Part shown: one piece after another, positions 7,981 to 16,135 of the stretch
Numbering within the stretch: position 1 is the first letter of the stretch
Layout: every line of letters begins with the position of its first letter
DNA from: Candidatus Zhuqueibacterota bacterium
Lineage (GTDB): Bacteria > Zhuqueibacterota > Zhuqueibacteria > Zhuqueibacterales > Zhuqueibacteraceae
Assembly: GCA_003576975.1 (NCBI GenBank)
Contig: QEVD01000039.1
Location: 1-36,037 of the forward strand
Reading direction: 5' to 3'
Length of the DNA stretch: 36,037 nt
Notes under the pieces: generated by a model
What the model saw: only the letters and a program-made list of their open reading frames with translations
Told to the model about the DNA's origin: nothing
Databases searched by the model: none
Position numbers and translations under genes: made by a program

Positions 7981-9042
7981 TTAAACCACGGCCTCATATC
8001 TGGGCGCGAAACGCCTCCGGCGTTGTTGCGGCGGGCTGAGGATAATCGGTATTTTCAAATGGCACGTGGGACAGCGGCCCTCTTCAAGGTTCATTTCATA
8101 TACAGCATGCCCGGTGCGCCGGATGAGCAGCGTACGGCACGCCGGACAATAGGTATTGTTGCCCTCGCGTGTTGCGACATTACCGATATAAACATATTGC
8201 AAGCCCAGCGTCAACGCCAGCAGGCGCGCCTCTTCCAGCACCGCGGCCGGCGTCGGCGGCAAGTGCATCAACTTGAAATCCGGATGAAAGCCGGTGAAAT
8301 GCAGCGGCACTTCCGGCCCGAGATGATCAAGAATCCACTGGCACATCGCGCGAATCTCATCCAGAGAGTCGTTTAACGTCGGAATGATGAGATTGGTAAT
8401 TTCAAGCCACGTGGTGCCGCGCCGCTTGAGCATTTTCAGAGTTTCCAGCACCGGCGCGAGATGAGCCAGGCACGTTTTGCGGTAGAAATTCTCCGTGAAA
8501 GCTTTGAGATCGATGTTGGCGGCGTCGATATGATCAAACACCGCAGGCAGCGCCTCGGGCGTAATGTAACCGGCGGAGACCATCACGGTTTTCAATCCGG
8601 CGGCGTGTGCGGCTTTGGCAATGTCGATGGCGTATTCCGCCCAAATCACGGGATCGTTATACGTGAACGCGATGCTGGGGCAATCGCGCTGCAACGCCGT
8701 TTCCACAATAGCCTCAGGCGCAAACGCATAAGCGCGCTCATGATCATAGCGCGCTTTCGAGATGTCCCAATTCTGGCAAAATTTGCAACCGAGATTGCAG
8801 CCGGCCGTACCCAGCGAAAGAATGCGTGTGCCCGGGAGGTAGTGCGAAAGCGGCTTTTTTTCGATGGGATCGATGTGAATGGCATAAGGATTGGCAAAGG
8901 CGAGCGCGTAAAGCGTGCCGCCTTCATTTTTGCGCACGAAGCAGAAGCCCGTTTGCCCGTCGCCAATTTCACAATAGCGCGGACAGAGGTAGCATAGGGC
9001 CTTGCCGTTATCCAGCTTCTTGTAAAATTGTGCCTCGATCAT
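7981..9042 (-). CDS. amrS: AmmeMemoRadiSam-system radical SAM enzyme AmrS
   Basis: A radical SAM protein of 353 residues. The [4Fe-4S] motif is CNLGCKFC (Cys82, 86, 89) within LSLGTAGCNLGCKFCQNWDI, highly typical of AmrS. The N-terminus has further cysteines (17, 20, 24, 34), and the C-terminus has two CPAC/CPTC knuckles that may form a zinc ribbon. The family usually occurs with AmrA and Memo-like AmrB proteins; neither is in this window, and its reaction is not established. The start at 9042 is chosen for AAGGAAT 4-10 bp upstream; a longer open frame continues into noncoding repeat sequence. The last residues (PPQQRRRRFAPRYEAVV) derive from a short repeat that is also present upstream of the gene. 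Confidence 0.9.
   Translation of the reverse strand: MIEAQFYKKLDNGKALCYLCPRYCEIGDGQTGFCFVRKNEGGTLYALAFANPYAIHIDPIEKKPLSHYLPGTRILSLGTAGCNLGCKFCQNWDISKARYDHERAYAFAPEAIVETALQRDCPSIAFTYNDPVIWAEYAIDIAKAAHAAGLKTVMVSAGYITPEALPAVFDHIDAANIDLKAFTENFYRKTCLAHLAPVLETLKMLKRRGTTWLEITNLIIPTLNDSLDEIRAMCQWILDHLGPEVPLHFTGFHPDFKLMHLPPTPAAVLEEARLLALTLGLQYVYIGNVATREGNNTYCPACRTLLIRRTGHAVYEMNLEEGRCPTCHLKIPIILSPPQQRRRRFAPRYEAVV
8012..8039. repeat. short dispersed repeat, copy inside the amrS 3' end
   Basis: This 28-bp stretch (CGCCTCCGGCGTTGTTGCGG and onwards) matches 9146-9174 at about 24 of 29 positions in the same orientation. It encodes the PPQQRRRR string at the AmrS C-terminus on the minus strand. It is GC-rich with some inverted symmetry (CGCC / GGCG). 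Confidence 0.5.
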
Positions 9043-9145
9043 GCCATTCCTTAAATCTCTGAAAACGGCTGAAAATACGTATCTAAAGGGCAAAAAGCAA
9101 GCCTGGAATCTGAATATGAAAATGAAATAATGGCGCGCATCATGC

Positions 9146-9174
9146 CGCCGCCGGCGCTGTTGTGGCGGGAATGA
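9146..9174. repeat. short dispersed repeat, copy upstream of amrS
   Basis: The second copy of the GC-rich repeat at 8012-8039, in direct orientation, about 1.13 kb away. It lies about 100 bp upstream of the amrS start. The 218 bp from 9043 to 9260 contain this repeat and an 'aatccgc' repeat cluster near 9210-9240, and no gene. Confidence 0.5.
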
Positions 9175-9260
9175 AATGAGTTTTAATTTATCTTGTAACG
9201 CGAGAGTCCAATCCGCAATCAACAATCCGCATTCCGAAATACTAAAGTGGGGAAAAACAC

Positions 9261-9714
9261 ATGAGCAGCGCCAAAGAAATCGCTAAGATGGCTGCGGCCA
9301 GCAATCAAGAAATCCGCCCTTCCAAAGCAGAAATCCAAAATTCAAAATTATCGCCTGAAGCCATGAAGGCGCGCACCAAGCAATTCGCCATGCGCGTCAT
9401 TCGGGTTGTGCAAGCTTTACCTGAAAGAAATCGAGCGGCGGATGTCATTGGCCGGCAGTTGTTGCGTGCCGGGACTTCTGTGGGGGGCCAATTACCGTGC
9501 CGCATGCCGGGCCAAATCCCGCGCGGACTTTATCAGCAAGATGGGCACGGTCGAAGAAGAAGCTGGCGAGATTTTGTATTGGATGGAGTTGCTGATCGAA
9601 TCCGATCTCGTCAGGAAGGAAAAGCTGGAAAGCCTGATGGCGGAAGGTAATGAAATCGTCGGGATTATCGTCTCCTCGATTAATACCGCACGCCATGGGC
9701 CGCGAAAGAATTGA
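9261..9714 (+). pseudogene. four-helix-bundle (S23 / 23S rRNA IVS-type) protein, frameshifted at a G run
   Basis: Two overlapping frames together make one four-helix-bundle protein of about 150 residues. Frame one gives FAMRVIRVVQALPERNRAAD and then GRQLLRAGTSVG. The next frame continues with ANYRAACRAKSRADFISKMG, EEAGEILYWMELL and SINTARHG, all hallmarks of the family first described from 23S rRNA intervening sequences. The switch falls at GGGGGG (9482-9487); five G would restore TSVGANYRAA. Either the base is a sequencing error or the gene is broken or phase-variable. Family members also occur as stand-alone genes of unknown function, as here. It may start at 9261 (ATG) or at 9363. Confidence 0.8.
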
Positions 9715-9822
9715 TGATTTTTGATTGCGGAATGCGAAACGGAATGCGGTGAATAAGAAGCCGAGATGGAAGTTTTGCATTTAATCCGGAATCCGCGATC
9801 GGCATTCCACAATGGCAGACAT

Positions 9823-9849
9823 CGTTGACTTCGACAGGCTCAGTCAACG
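9823..9849. repeat. palindromic dispersed repeat (TTCGACAGGCTCAG type)
   Basis: CGTTGACT (9823-9830) and AGTCAACG (9842-9849) are perfect 8-bp inverted arms around TCGACAGGCTC. From memory, this sequence type is a widely scattered intergenic repeat in unrelated bacteria that often shows up as 'EPVE' in spurious translations. It lies 15 bp beyond the stop codon of the minus-strand oxidoreductase gene, where the hairpin could also end transcription. Confidence 0.7.
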
Positions 9850-9863
9850 GTTTTCCGCGATCA

Positions 9864-12101
9864 TCAATCCGCAATCATCAATTCAACCACGGCATTGTAG
9901 TCCGGAATACCGCAGCCGGGGTCAATCACGCCGCGGCGGATGATGACGTTGCCTTCGGGCCAGTGCACTTGCAGGTTGCCGGATTTGATGGGCGCAAACT
10001 TGACCCGGCCGCGAAACTCGCCGATGTGATTTTTTAAGATCACCCAATCACTCTCCCGCAAGCCCAGGCGTTGGGCGTCTTCTGCATTTATTAAAATATC
10101 TTCACGCCGCGCGCCGTTGAGCGGATCGCGTTCGGCTTGCACCATGCTGTTGAATTGCTTGCCGCGGCGCGTGGTGACGGTGAATTTGCCGTTGCTGGCC
10201 TCGGCGTGCGCTTGCTCAAACGCCTCGCGTTGCGGCAAGGGCAACGCGGCAAAATGTGCGCGGCCTTCCGGGGTTTCGAATGTCCAGCCCTCACAAAGCC
10301 GCGAGCCGCCCCATTGCAGGGCGTCGCCTTTTTGTTGGAGATGTTGAATGCCTTCATAAAATGGCACGGCCTGCGCGATTTCCCGGCGAATCTGTGCGGC
10401 ATCATCAAAATGAATTTGAGCGCGCCGCTCGGGATACACATGCTCGGCCAGCTCCATGAAAATTTCCCACTCGCTTTTTGATTCGCCCACGCGCCGGCCG
10501 GGAATTTCAGGCGAAAAATAAATGCGGCGCTCAGTCGAGGTTTCCGTGCCGCCGCCGGTTTGCTCGAAACGCGTGCGCGCCGGCAATAAAATAACCGTTT
10601 TGTTCGGCTCGACAAACATCTGCGGCGAAAGCACGATGTCTTGATGCACACGCAGCGGCGTGTTCGCCAGCGCCGCGCGCACGAAATCCGGCTCCGGCAA
10701 GGTTTCGAGAAAATTGCCGCCAGCGGAGTACAGCAAATCGAGTCTGCCCGCGTGCGCCGCCTCGATCATCTCAACCGCAGAATAGCCCTTTTGTACCGGC
10801 ACTTCAAAATTCCAAAGCGCCTCGAATTTCTTGGCATTCACTTCGTTCACCGCAACACCGCCGGGAAAAAGATTGTGCATGGCGCCCACTTCCGCGCCGG
10901 CTTGCACGCCGCTATGCCCGCGAATCGGCACCAGGCCGCATTTTTCGCGTCCCACAAAGCCTTTGGTCAGCGCGAGATTAATAATAGCCTTCACGTTTTC
11001 CACACCGTGACGATGCTGTGTAATGCCCATGCTCCACACAAAAACTGCGGTTTTGGCGCTGGCCACCATCTGCGCGAACGCAAGCATTTCCGCCGAGCTT
11101 GCGCCCGAGGCTTGTTCGAGACTCTCCCAGCTTTGATCTTGCAGCATTGCTTTGAGCTGGTCGAAGCCGTGCGTGTGCTGCTGGATAAAATTTTGATCGA
11201 ACCAATTCTGCGCGATCATGTGTTTGATCACGCCGTTGAGAAAGGCAATGTCTCCGCCGATGTGAACATGAAAAAAACGATCAGCCAGCTTGGTGCCGAA
11301 CAAGGCGCTCTCGAAAACCGAGGGCACCCAATAGCGCTCGAGTCCCGGCTCGCGATAGGGATTGATGACAGCGATTTTCGTGCCTTGCTTTTTGGCGTAG
11401 TACATGTATTTCGTGGTGACGGGCTGATTGTTGGGCGTGTCGCTGCCAATGAACACGAGCAAATCCGTGCCCAGCCAATCTGTATACGAACATGTCGAGG
11501 CGGCAGCGCCGAGCATTTGCTTGAGCGCGACGGTGCTGGGCGCGTGGCAAATGCGCGCGGAATTGTCGATGTTATTCGTGCCGAGAAAGCGCGCGGCTTT
11601 TTGCGCGACGTAGTAAACTTCATTGGTGAGGCCGCGCGAGGTGAGATAAAACGCGAGCCGGTTCGGTTCCGTGGCTCGAATTTTTTGCGCGATCGCGTCA
11701 TACGCCTGCTGCCACGAAATTCTGCTAAAGCCGGATTCGCCGGCGCGCCGGATCATGGGATAGGGCAAACGCCCCAAGGCGCGCAATTCTGCGGCATTCA
11801 TTTTGTGGAGAGATGTGGCATCTGCAAGTTTGCGAATATCCAGGGCCGGCGCGGTGTTCAGCCGCATGAGATGCAGGCGCACCATGCAGAGATGCACGCC
11901 GTCGAGCGTGAAATCGCGCATGCCGGTGGTGCCGAGCGCGCAGCCGTCGCACACGCCGTCATTCAAAATGCGCCAGGCGAACGGCAGTTGATCGCGATTC
12001 TGCCACGCGACTTTCAACATTTCGAAATAATGATTGGGCTTGACATGGCCCAGGCCGTTGGGGATTAAAGAGACCCACGTCTCCGGAGAGAAGAGTTTCA
12101 T
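9864..12101 (-). CDS. YdeP-like molybdopterin oxidoreductase (FdhF/YdeP family)
   Basis: A 745-residue molybdenum enzyme of the formate-dehydrogenase-alpha superfamily. The N-terminal cluster site is reduced to CDGC (51-54) plus Cys72, like YdeP and unlike the four-Cys motif of true formate dehydrogenases. [18 protein letters not shown] (181-198) corresponds to the cofactor region with an ordinary Cys185 and no selenocysteine. Other cofactor-binding parts include [31 protein letters not shown] and the C-terminal DYNAVVEL domain. The signal-free N-terminus suggests a cytoplasmic enzyme. In E. coli, YdeP is linked to acid resistance, but its substrate is unknown. No FdhD-type sulfur transferase or electron-transfer subunit lies nearby. 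It is a single-gene unit. Confidence 0.87.
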   Translation of the reverse strand: MKLFSPETWVSLIPNGLGHVKPNHYFEMLKVAWQNRDQLPFAWRILNDGVCDGCALGTTGMRDFTLDGVHLCMVRLHLMRLNTAPALDIRKLADATSLHKMNAAELRALGRLPYPMIRRAGESGFSRISWQQAYDAIAQKIRATEPNRLAFYLTSRGLTNEVYYVAQKAARFLGTNNIDNSARICHAPSTVALKQMLGAAASTCSYTDWLGTDLLVFIGSDTPNNQPVTTKYMYYAKKQGTKIAVINPYREPGLERYWVPSVFESALFGTKLADRFFHVHIGGDIAFLNGVIKHMIAQNWFDQNFIQQHTHGFDQLKAMLQDQSWESLEQASGASSAEMLAFAQMVASAKTAVFVWSMGITQHRHGVENVKAIINLALTKGFVGREKCGLVPIRGHSGVQAGAEVGAMHNLFPGGVAVNEVNAKKFEALWNFEVPVQKGYSAVEMIEAAHAGRLDLLYSAGGNFLETLPEPDFVRAALANTPLRVHQDIVLSPQMFVEPNKTVILLPARTRFEQTGGGTETSTERRIYFSPEIPGRRVGESKSEWEIFMELAEHVYPERRAQIHFDDAAQIRREIAQAVPFYEGIQHLQQKGDALQWGGSRLCEGWTFETPEGRAHFAALPLPQREAFEQAHAEASNGKFTVTTRRGKQFNSMVQAERDPLNGARREDILINAEDAQRLGLRESDWVILKNHIGEFRGRVKFAPIKSGNLQVHWPEGNVIIRRGVIDPGCGIPDYNAVVELMIAD

Positions 12102-12233
12102 GCCGGCGTTCCCGTTTTGCTCACTGCCGTGAATTCATACTGATTTCGGATTGATGATTGCGGAATTTGCGCGATTAGTTTCTTGAACATAGAATAAAAT
12201 TATGAAAGGCGGTGAATCTGATATGATCAGCTT

Positions 12234-12355
12234 AGGAGTGCCATTTAAATAACCTACTCATTTTTGAAACCGCGAATGAACGCGAATATTCGCTAATTTC
12301 AAAATTCGCGTTTATTAGCGTCCATTCGCGGTTTGTGATATGGGCAATTTATTCG
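12234..12355. repeat. palindromic intergenic element, copy 1
   Basis: This holds nested perfect inverted repeats: AAACCGCGAATG (12267-12278) with CATTCGCGGTTT (12323-12334), and AACGCGAAT (12279-12287) with ATTCGCGTT (12304-12312). The left flank AGGAGTGCCATTTAAATAAC resembles the left end of the copy at 16136. The element lies immediately after the stop codon of the MFS gene. It fills about half of the 255-bp gap between that gene and the oxidoreductase start. The remainder carries another 'ATTGCGGAATT' string near 12150. Confidence 0.75.
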
Positions 12356-12356
12356 C

Positions 12357-13610
12357 TCAAGACGAAGAAATTTGGGCCTTGTGGTTTGCAAGTGGGAACA
12401 TGCCTTCTTCCGGCGGCTTCAGAGTTTTGAAGCTGTAATACAACAATAAATCATAAACAATTTTTAAACCGCCTGCCAACAAGAAGGGCACGCTGATGAA
12501 TGCCGCATTTGCCAGCAAGAGTCCGGCCAGTGCCGGTGACAGCGAAGCGCCGATCGAGCGGGCGATTCCGGTTACGCCCGCGGCGGCCGAGCGTTCATCC
12601 GGCGCGACCACGGCCATGGTGTAGGATTGGCGCGTCGGCACATCCATTTGTGAAATGCTGAAGCGTACCAACAACACGCCGATGGCCCAAGGCAAGTTCG
12701 GCATAAGCGGCACGAGACACAACAACACATTCGACGGAATGTGTGTGAACACCATGGTATTGATCAGCCCGAAGCGCGCCGCGAGACGGGCGGCTAATAA
12801 CGCCGACACTCCCGCAAGAATGTTCGCGCCAAAGAAAATGCCGCCCAGCGTGCTTTCGGTGACGCCAAATTTTATAAAGAACCAATAGGCGAGCATGCTT
12901 TGAATCACGAAGCCGCCGGCAAAGGCATCGAACGCGAACAGGGCGCTCAACTTCATGACGATCGGGCGCGAACGGTGCAACCCGAATACGTGAGGCACAC
13001 GCGAGGCTTGATTGGCTTCGATGGCCGGTGTGAGCTTGAGAAAAAGCAGGATGAGCGCCACGCCCGCTGAGGCATAACCGAGCAAAACGTTACGGTAAGC
13101 GGCCAGCGGCGAAAGCCCAAGATCTTGCAGCGTCTGGGCCAGGAAGCCGCCGGCCAGCGCGCCCAGGGCCGTCGCACATGAACCGGCAAGATTATACCAC
13201 GCAAACGTGTGCGTGCGCCGTTCGTGCGGCAATAGTTGCGACAGAGCTGCTTGTTCAATCGAAAGAAACGGGCCGATCTCATTGCCACTCGGACTGATAA
13301 CGCCGATAATTGCAGCCGCCAACAGCACGATGAAATTGCCAGTTAGAGCAAAGATAGCGCCTGCGATCACCATTAAGCCGGCGCCGAGCAACAGCATGTG
13401 CTGGCGGCCCAGGCGATCGGCTGAAGTCGTCATCCACAACGAAAGCGCCGCGTCGCCGATCAGCGTGAGCGTGAACAACGCACCGATTTGGCCTTCACTC
13501 AAACCGGTTTGCGCCAAATACAGCGCCAGCACCACGGACAAAAATCCATAGGCAAATAAGCGCGTGATGCGCGTGGCAAAAAGCAGCGTCACGTCACGTT
13601 TTGATGGCAT
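12357..13610 (-). CDS. MFS transporter
   Basis: A 417-residue integral membrane protein with about 12 hydrophobic segments (for example FAYGFLSVVLALYLAQTGL, LLLGAGLMVIAGAIFAL and ALFAFDAFAGGFVIQSMLAY). The conserved loop-2 region of the major facilitator superfamily is seen as TTSADRLGRQHMLLLGAG. The related loop in the second half is LAARFGLINTMVFTH. The substrate cannot be told; the protein is most like drug/metabolite exporters of the DHA1 type in general shape. It starts 6 bp downstream of the DUF4349 lipoprotein gene's stop, so the two form an operon. A palindromic element directly follows its stop and may act as a transcript end. Confidence 0.88.
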   Translation of the reverse strand: MPSKRDVTLLFATRITRLFAYGFLSVVLALYLAQTGLSEGQIGALFTLTLIGDAALSLWMTTSADRLGRQHMLLLGAGLMVIAGAIFALTGNFIVLLAAAIIGVISPSGNEIGPFLSIEQAALSQLLPHERRTHTFAWYNLAGSCATALGALAGGFLAQTLQDLGLSPLAAYRNVLLGYASAGVALILLFLKLTPAIEANQASRVPHVFGLHRSRPIVMKLSALFAFDAFAGGFVIQSMLAYWFFIKFGVTESTLGGIFFGANILAGVSALLAARLAARFGLINTMVFTHIPSNVLLCLVPLMPNLPWAIGVLLVRFSISQMDVPTRQSYTMAVVAPDERSAAAGVTGIARSIGASLSPALAGLLLANAAFISVPFLLAGGLKIVYDLLLYYSFKTLKPPEEGMFPLANHKAQISSS

Positions 13611-13616
13611 AATGGT

Positions 13617-14561
13617 TTATTTTGGGGGCGAATTCAGCGTCGCCGGCGATTTGCGGCCTCTCAAGCTGCGATAAAGCTTAGGGATTCCCCACCAAAAAAG
13701 AAAACCCAATGGCGCCAACGGCAGCACGGCGATCACGAACGTGATGCTGGCGCTCAACACGTCGCCAAAGCCTTCCAGGCCGTTTTCGAAGCCGCGTTTG
13801 ATTTTGCCCCAAAAGCTGTCGCGGCCGCCGGTGAGCAGCGGGCGCGGTTCGTATAGATTCACGTTGATGGTTGACAGCGCGACCTGATCGGCCAGAAAAC
13901 GCTTGCGGCCTTCCATGCGCTCGATCTCTTCACGCACATTCATCAGCGCGCGTTCGACTTCCAGAATCTCTGTCGTTTTGTAGGCCGTTTTGAGAATTTC
14001 TTGAAAGCGCTGTTCGGCTTTGCGTTTGTTATCTAGACGCGCGGAGACGTCATAGAATTCCTCGGTAACATCGTTGCCGTTGATGCTTTCGCTGTTGGTT
14101 TTCTTTACAAGGTTCTTCAGCGCGGTCAGGGTTTTGTCGAATTTGTCAGAAGGAATGCGCAGCGACACACGGCCGGATTTGTGATTATCGTCAGCGACAC
14201 TGGTTTGGGAAGAAACGATGTAGCCGCCGTTTTGCTCCGCCAGGCTTTGAATTTGAGCGCGCGCCTCGTCAAAATTATCGACTTCGCAGATGAGATCGGC
14301 GGTTTTGATGAGCATGCGTGTTTGTGGTGAGGGAGCAAAAGAGGGCGCGGCAGGTGATGCACCCTCGCCAAACGAACTCGCGCTTAATGCGTCATACACA
14401 TACTCGGCATTCCCTTCATCGTTTGAGGCCGGTGGCCCGAGTTTGGAATACCGAGTGACGGTTTGAATATCAGCCGGCGACTCGTTTTGTTGCGTTCCGC
14501 ATCCGAGAATAATTAAAAACGGAAGCGCGAGAATGCTTAACAATCTTATTGCGAGTTTCAT
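13617..14561 (-). CDS. DUF4349 domain lipoprotein
   Basis: A 314-residue lipoprotein. Signal MKLAIRLLSILALPFLIILGC ends in a lipobox Cys; this start (14559-14561) is preferred because upstream residues would precede the signal peptide. The central part matches DUF4349: TRMLIKTADLICEVDNFDEA, GGYIVSSQTSV, GRVSLRIPSDKFDKTL, EEFYDVSARLDNKRKAEQR and a helical stretch, EVERALMNVREEIERMEGRK. Near the C-terminus is a membrane helix (VLSASITFVIAVLPLAPLGFLFWWG). The protein is therefore anchored at both ends, with a coiled-coil domain between, as is common in this family. The function of the family is unknown. First gene of a two-gene operon with the MFS transporter. Confidence 0.85.
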   Translation of the reverse strand: MKLAIRLLSILALPFLIILGCGTQQNESPADIQTVTRYSKLGPPASNDEGNAEYVYDALSASSFGEGASPAAPSFAPSPQTRMLIKTADLICEVDNFDEARAQIQSLAEQNGGYIVSSQTSVADDNHKSGRVSLRIPSDKFDKTLTALKNLVKKTNSESINGNDVTEEFYDVSARLDNKRKAEQRFQEILKTAYKTTEILEVERALMNVREEIERMEGRKRFLADQVALSTINVNLYEPRPLLTGGRDSFWGKIKRGFENGLEGFGDVLSASITFVIAVLPLAPLGFLFWWGIPKLYRSLRGRKSPATLNSPPK

Positions 14562-14888
14562 AACAGTGCCTGCAGATGGAGGCTCGTCATTAGAATTTGA
14601 ATTGCAAATGACCAATGATTAATTGTCAATTGTTAATGATCGAGGTGGAATGATCAATGAATTTCTCAAACTACAGCCAAGCCGTGGTTGAGCGCTGATG
14701 AAATCATTGATTGCCGCAAGCATACGATTTGCACTCTCCAAAATCAAGCAAATATCCGAGCTTATGATGAAAAACCGTTTGACTTTCCTGCTAAAATTTC
14801 TTATTTAATGTTCACAAAAATCAACGGTTCGCTGAGGCGGAAGGACAAGTCATCATTTGATCAACGTCGCAATGTTGAGAGGTTTGCC
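14562..14888. other. divergent intergenic region
   Basis: 327 bp between divergently transcribed genes, so it should hold promoters for both. The left part (14580-14660) is AT-rich, with a quasi-palindromic TTAATTGTCAATTGTTAA string. The right part holds the weak promoter candidate at 14779-14807. A 5-bp inverted repeat, TCAAC / GTTGA, lies at about 14861-14878, close to the Shine-Dalgarno sequence. No coding frame beyond spurious ones is evident. Confidence 0.5.
14779..14807 (+). promoter_or_regulatory. weak promoter candidate for the exported-protein gene
   Basis: TTGACT (14779-14784) matches five of six -35 positions. After 17 nt comes TATTTA (14802-14807), a poor -10 box. The location, 82 bp before the start codon in an AT-rich tract, is suitable, but the -10 match is weak. 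Confidence 0.3.
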
Positions 14889-15425
14889 ATGAAGAAAGTT
14901 GCTCTCGTTTTGTTGACACTCATCTTGCCCTCGTTGGCGGCGGCGCAATTGAAAGAACAGACCCAGCCGATTCAAGAACAGACCCAGCCGATTCCGTTCT
15001 CGCGCTTGCTGACCTCATCGTTGACCCAGCCCCAAGGTCTGGTAAGCCTGTTCGGTTTGAACCCCAGCCGCTTCTCGATGCAGCAAAGTTTTGCGCTTTC
15101 GTACACGACCTTTGGCGGACACGGCTACAGCCAGGGCGTTTATTTGAACACGATGGGCTATCGCGTTGCCGATAACATGAATGTCTCGTTGCAATGGGGT
15201 TTGATGAATCAGCCGCTGGGCTCGTTCGGCGTTCCCGGCATGTATAACAACGGCTTCTTTGTTTCGGGCGCGAGTTTTGATTACAAGCCGAGCCGCAATA
15301 TTGCGTTCAGCGTACAGTACAGCACGATGCCGTACCGCTATTACAGCCCGTATCGTTATTCCGGCGGTTACTATGATAACTGGTGGGAGCCTTCGCCCTC
15401 ATCAGCGCCGTCGCAAGATAAATAG
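14889..15425 (+). CDS. exported protein of FCB-type, function unknown
   Basis: A 178-residue protein with signal peptide MKKVALVLLTLILPSLAAAQ. The mature N-terminus contains a duplicated EQTQPIQ unit from a 21-bp tandem repeat. The rest (FGLNPSRFSMQQSFALSYTT, GYSQGVYLNTMGYRVADNMN, SFDYKPSRNIAFSVQYS) alternates like outer-membrane strands and ends in a Tyr-rich tail (YRYYSPYRYSGGYYDNWW). Similar proteins, as I recall, occur next to LytR_C proteins in FCB candidate phyla, as here. The start is set by GAGAGGT 4-10 bp ahead of the ATG; longer frames run into the promoter region. Function unknown; surface or barrel location is inferred. Confidence 0.75.
   Translation: MKKVALVLLTLILPSLAAAQLKEQTQPIQEQTQPIPFSRLLTSSLTQPQGLVSLFGLNPSRFSMQQSFALSYTTFGGHGYSQGVYLNTMGYRVADNMNVSLQWGLMNQPLGSFGVPGMYNNGFFVSGASFDYKPSRNIAFSVQYSTMPYRYYSPYRYSGGYYDNWWEPSPSSAPSQDK
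14953..14994 (+). repeat. 21-bp tandem duplication within the exported-protein gene
   Basis: Two perfect direct copies of a 21-bp unit (14953-14973 and 14974-14994), beginning AAGAACAGACCC. They keep the frame and encode EQTQPIQ-EQTQPIP just after the signal peptide. This is probably a recent slippage event in a flexible linker. Confidence 0.9.
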
Positions 15426-15439
15426 TTTGTGAACATGAG

Positions 15440-15467
15440 TGACTCGCCGCGTGCGGGTCATTTTTTT
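15440..15467 (+). terminator. rho-independent terminator
   Basis: TGACTCGC (15440-15447) and GCGGGTCA (15453-15460) pair at seven of eight positions (one mismatch) around a 5-nt loop, and are followed directly by seven T (15461-15467). It sits 15 bp after the exported-protein stop codon and may separate that gene from the LytR_C gene. Confidence 0.8.
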
Positions 15468-15516
15468 GTCGTATCACCTAAAAAGTTTGAGGAAAAGGAG
15501 CGTGCCGAAGCATCGT

Positions 15517-16065
15517 ATGGCAACACCTAGTCGTTCGAAAGGCTCGTCTCAGCCATCGGGCGGAATGCGCGTCATGGCCAAACGCACGAGTTCGCCGGGC
15601 AAGGGAGGTTTCAATTTCAAGAATGGATTCTTCTCGATTGCCTTGTGGGGCCTGGGGTTGATCAACGTCATTTTGATCATTTCGTTCGTCAGCAAGCATT
15701 TTCTTTCCGGCGCCGAGCATCCCATGAGTTCGGAGGCTGCCATTGAAGCGCTGCCGGCGGATAATCTTAAAATCGAAGTGTTGAACGGTTGCGGCGTGGC
15801 GGGATTGGCGCGGAAATACGCGGACTTGCTCAAGTCGCACGGCTTCGATCCGGTCAACGTCTCCAATTACGAAGGCAGTTCCAACGTGCCGCGCACGTAC
15901 ATTTACGATCGTCGCTCGAAAGAGATGGAGAACGGCTTGCGCATTGCAAAGATTTTGGGCCTGCCGGAGGAATTCGTGGCGTATCAAGAAAGCGCGGAGC
16001 GTCTGGTAGCGGCGACGTTGATTATCGGCGCGGATTACAAGCAAATTCCCGCCAACCCGAAATAG
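15517..16065 (+). CDS. LytR_C domain membrane protein
   Basis: A 182-residue protein. The N-terminus is basic and Ser-rich (ATPSRSKGSSQPSGG), followed by one membrane segment (about 40-65, FFSIALWGLGLINVILIISF). The outer part matches the LytR_C domain: LKIEVLNGCGVAGLARKYAD, LLKSHGFDPVNVSNYEG, TYIYDRRSKEMENGLRIAKI and ATLIIGADY. The domain is found at the end of LytR/CpsA/Psr proteins and alone in many FCB bacteria; it is thought to act at the cell envelope, but its exact role is unknown. The start is uncertain: ATG 15517 is preferred, with AGGAG 16 bp upstream (long spacing); a GTG at 15502 and an ATG at 15565 are alternatives. Confidence 0.8.
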   Translation: MATPSRSKGSSQPSGGMRVMAKRTSSPGKGGFNFKNGFFSIALWGLGLINVILIISFVSKHFLSGAEHPMSSEAAIEALPADNLKIEVLNGCGVAGLARKYADLLKSHGFDPVNVSNYEGSSNVPRTYIYDRRSKEMENGLRIAKILGLPEEFVAYQESAERLVAATLIIGADYKQIPANPK

Positions 16066-16135
16066 CATCTCAAGTGATTCGCGTTCGCGGCTGTTGCGCT
16101 GGGCATTTTTCTCAGGGCAGCATAAACGCACGCTA

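Noticed and set aside
9261-9714. Four-helix-bundle gene as evidence for a 23S rRNA intervening sequence
   Set aside because: No rRNA sequence flanks it; stand-alone copies are common.
10641-12068. Long open frame (475 aa) on the plus strand
   Set aside because: It is antisense to the YdeP-like gene, which has clear family motifs; the frame is rich in Arg/His/Ala, with no domain.
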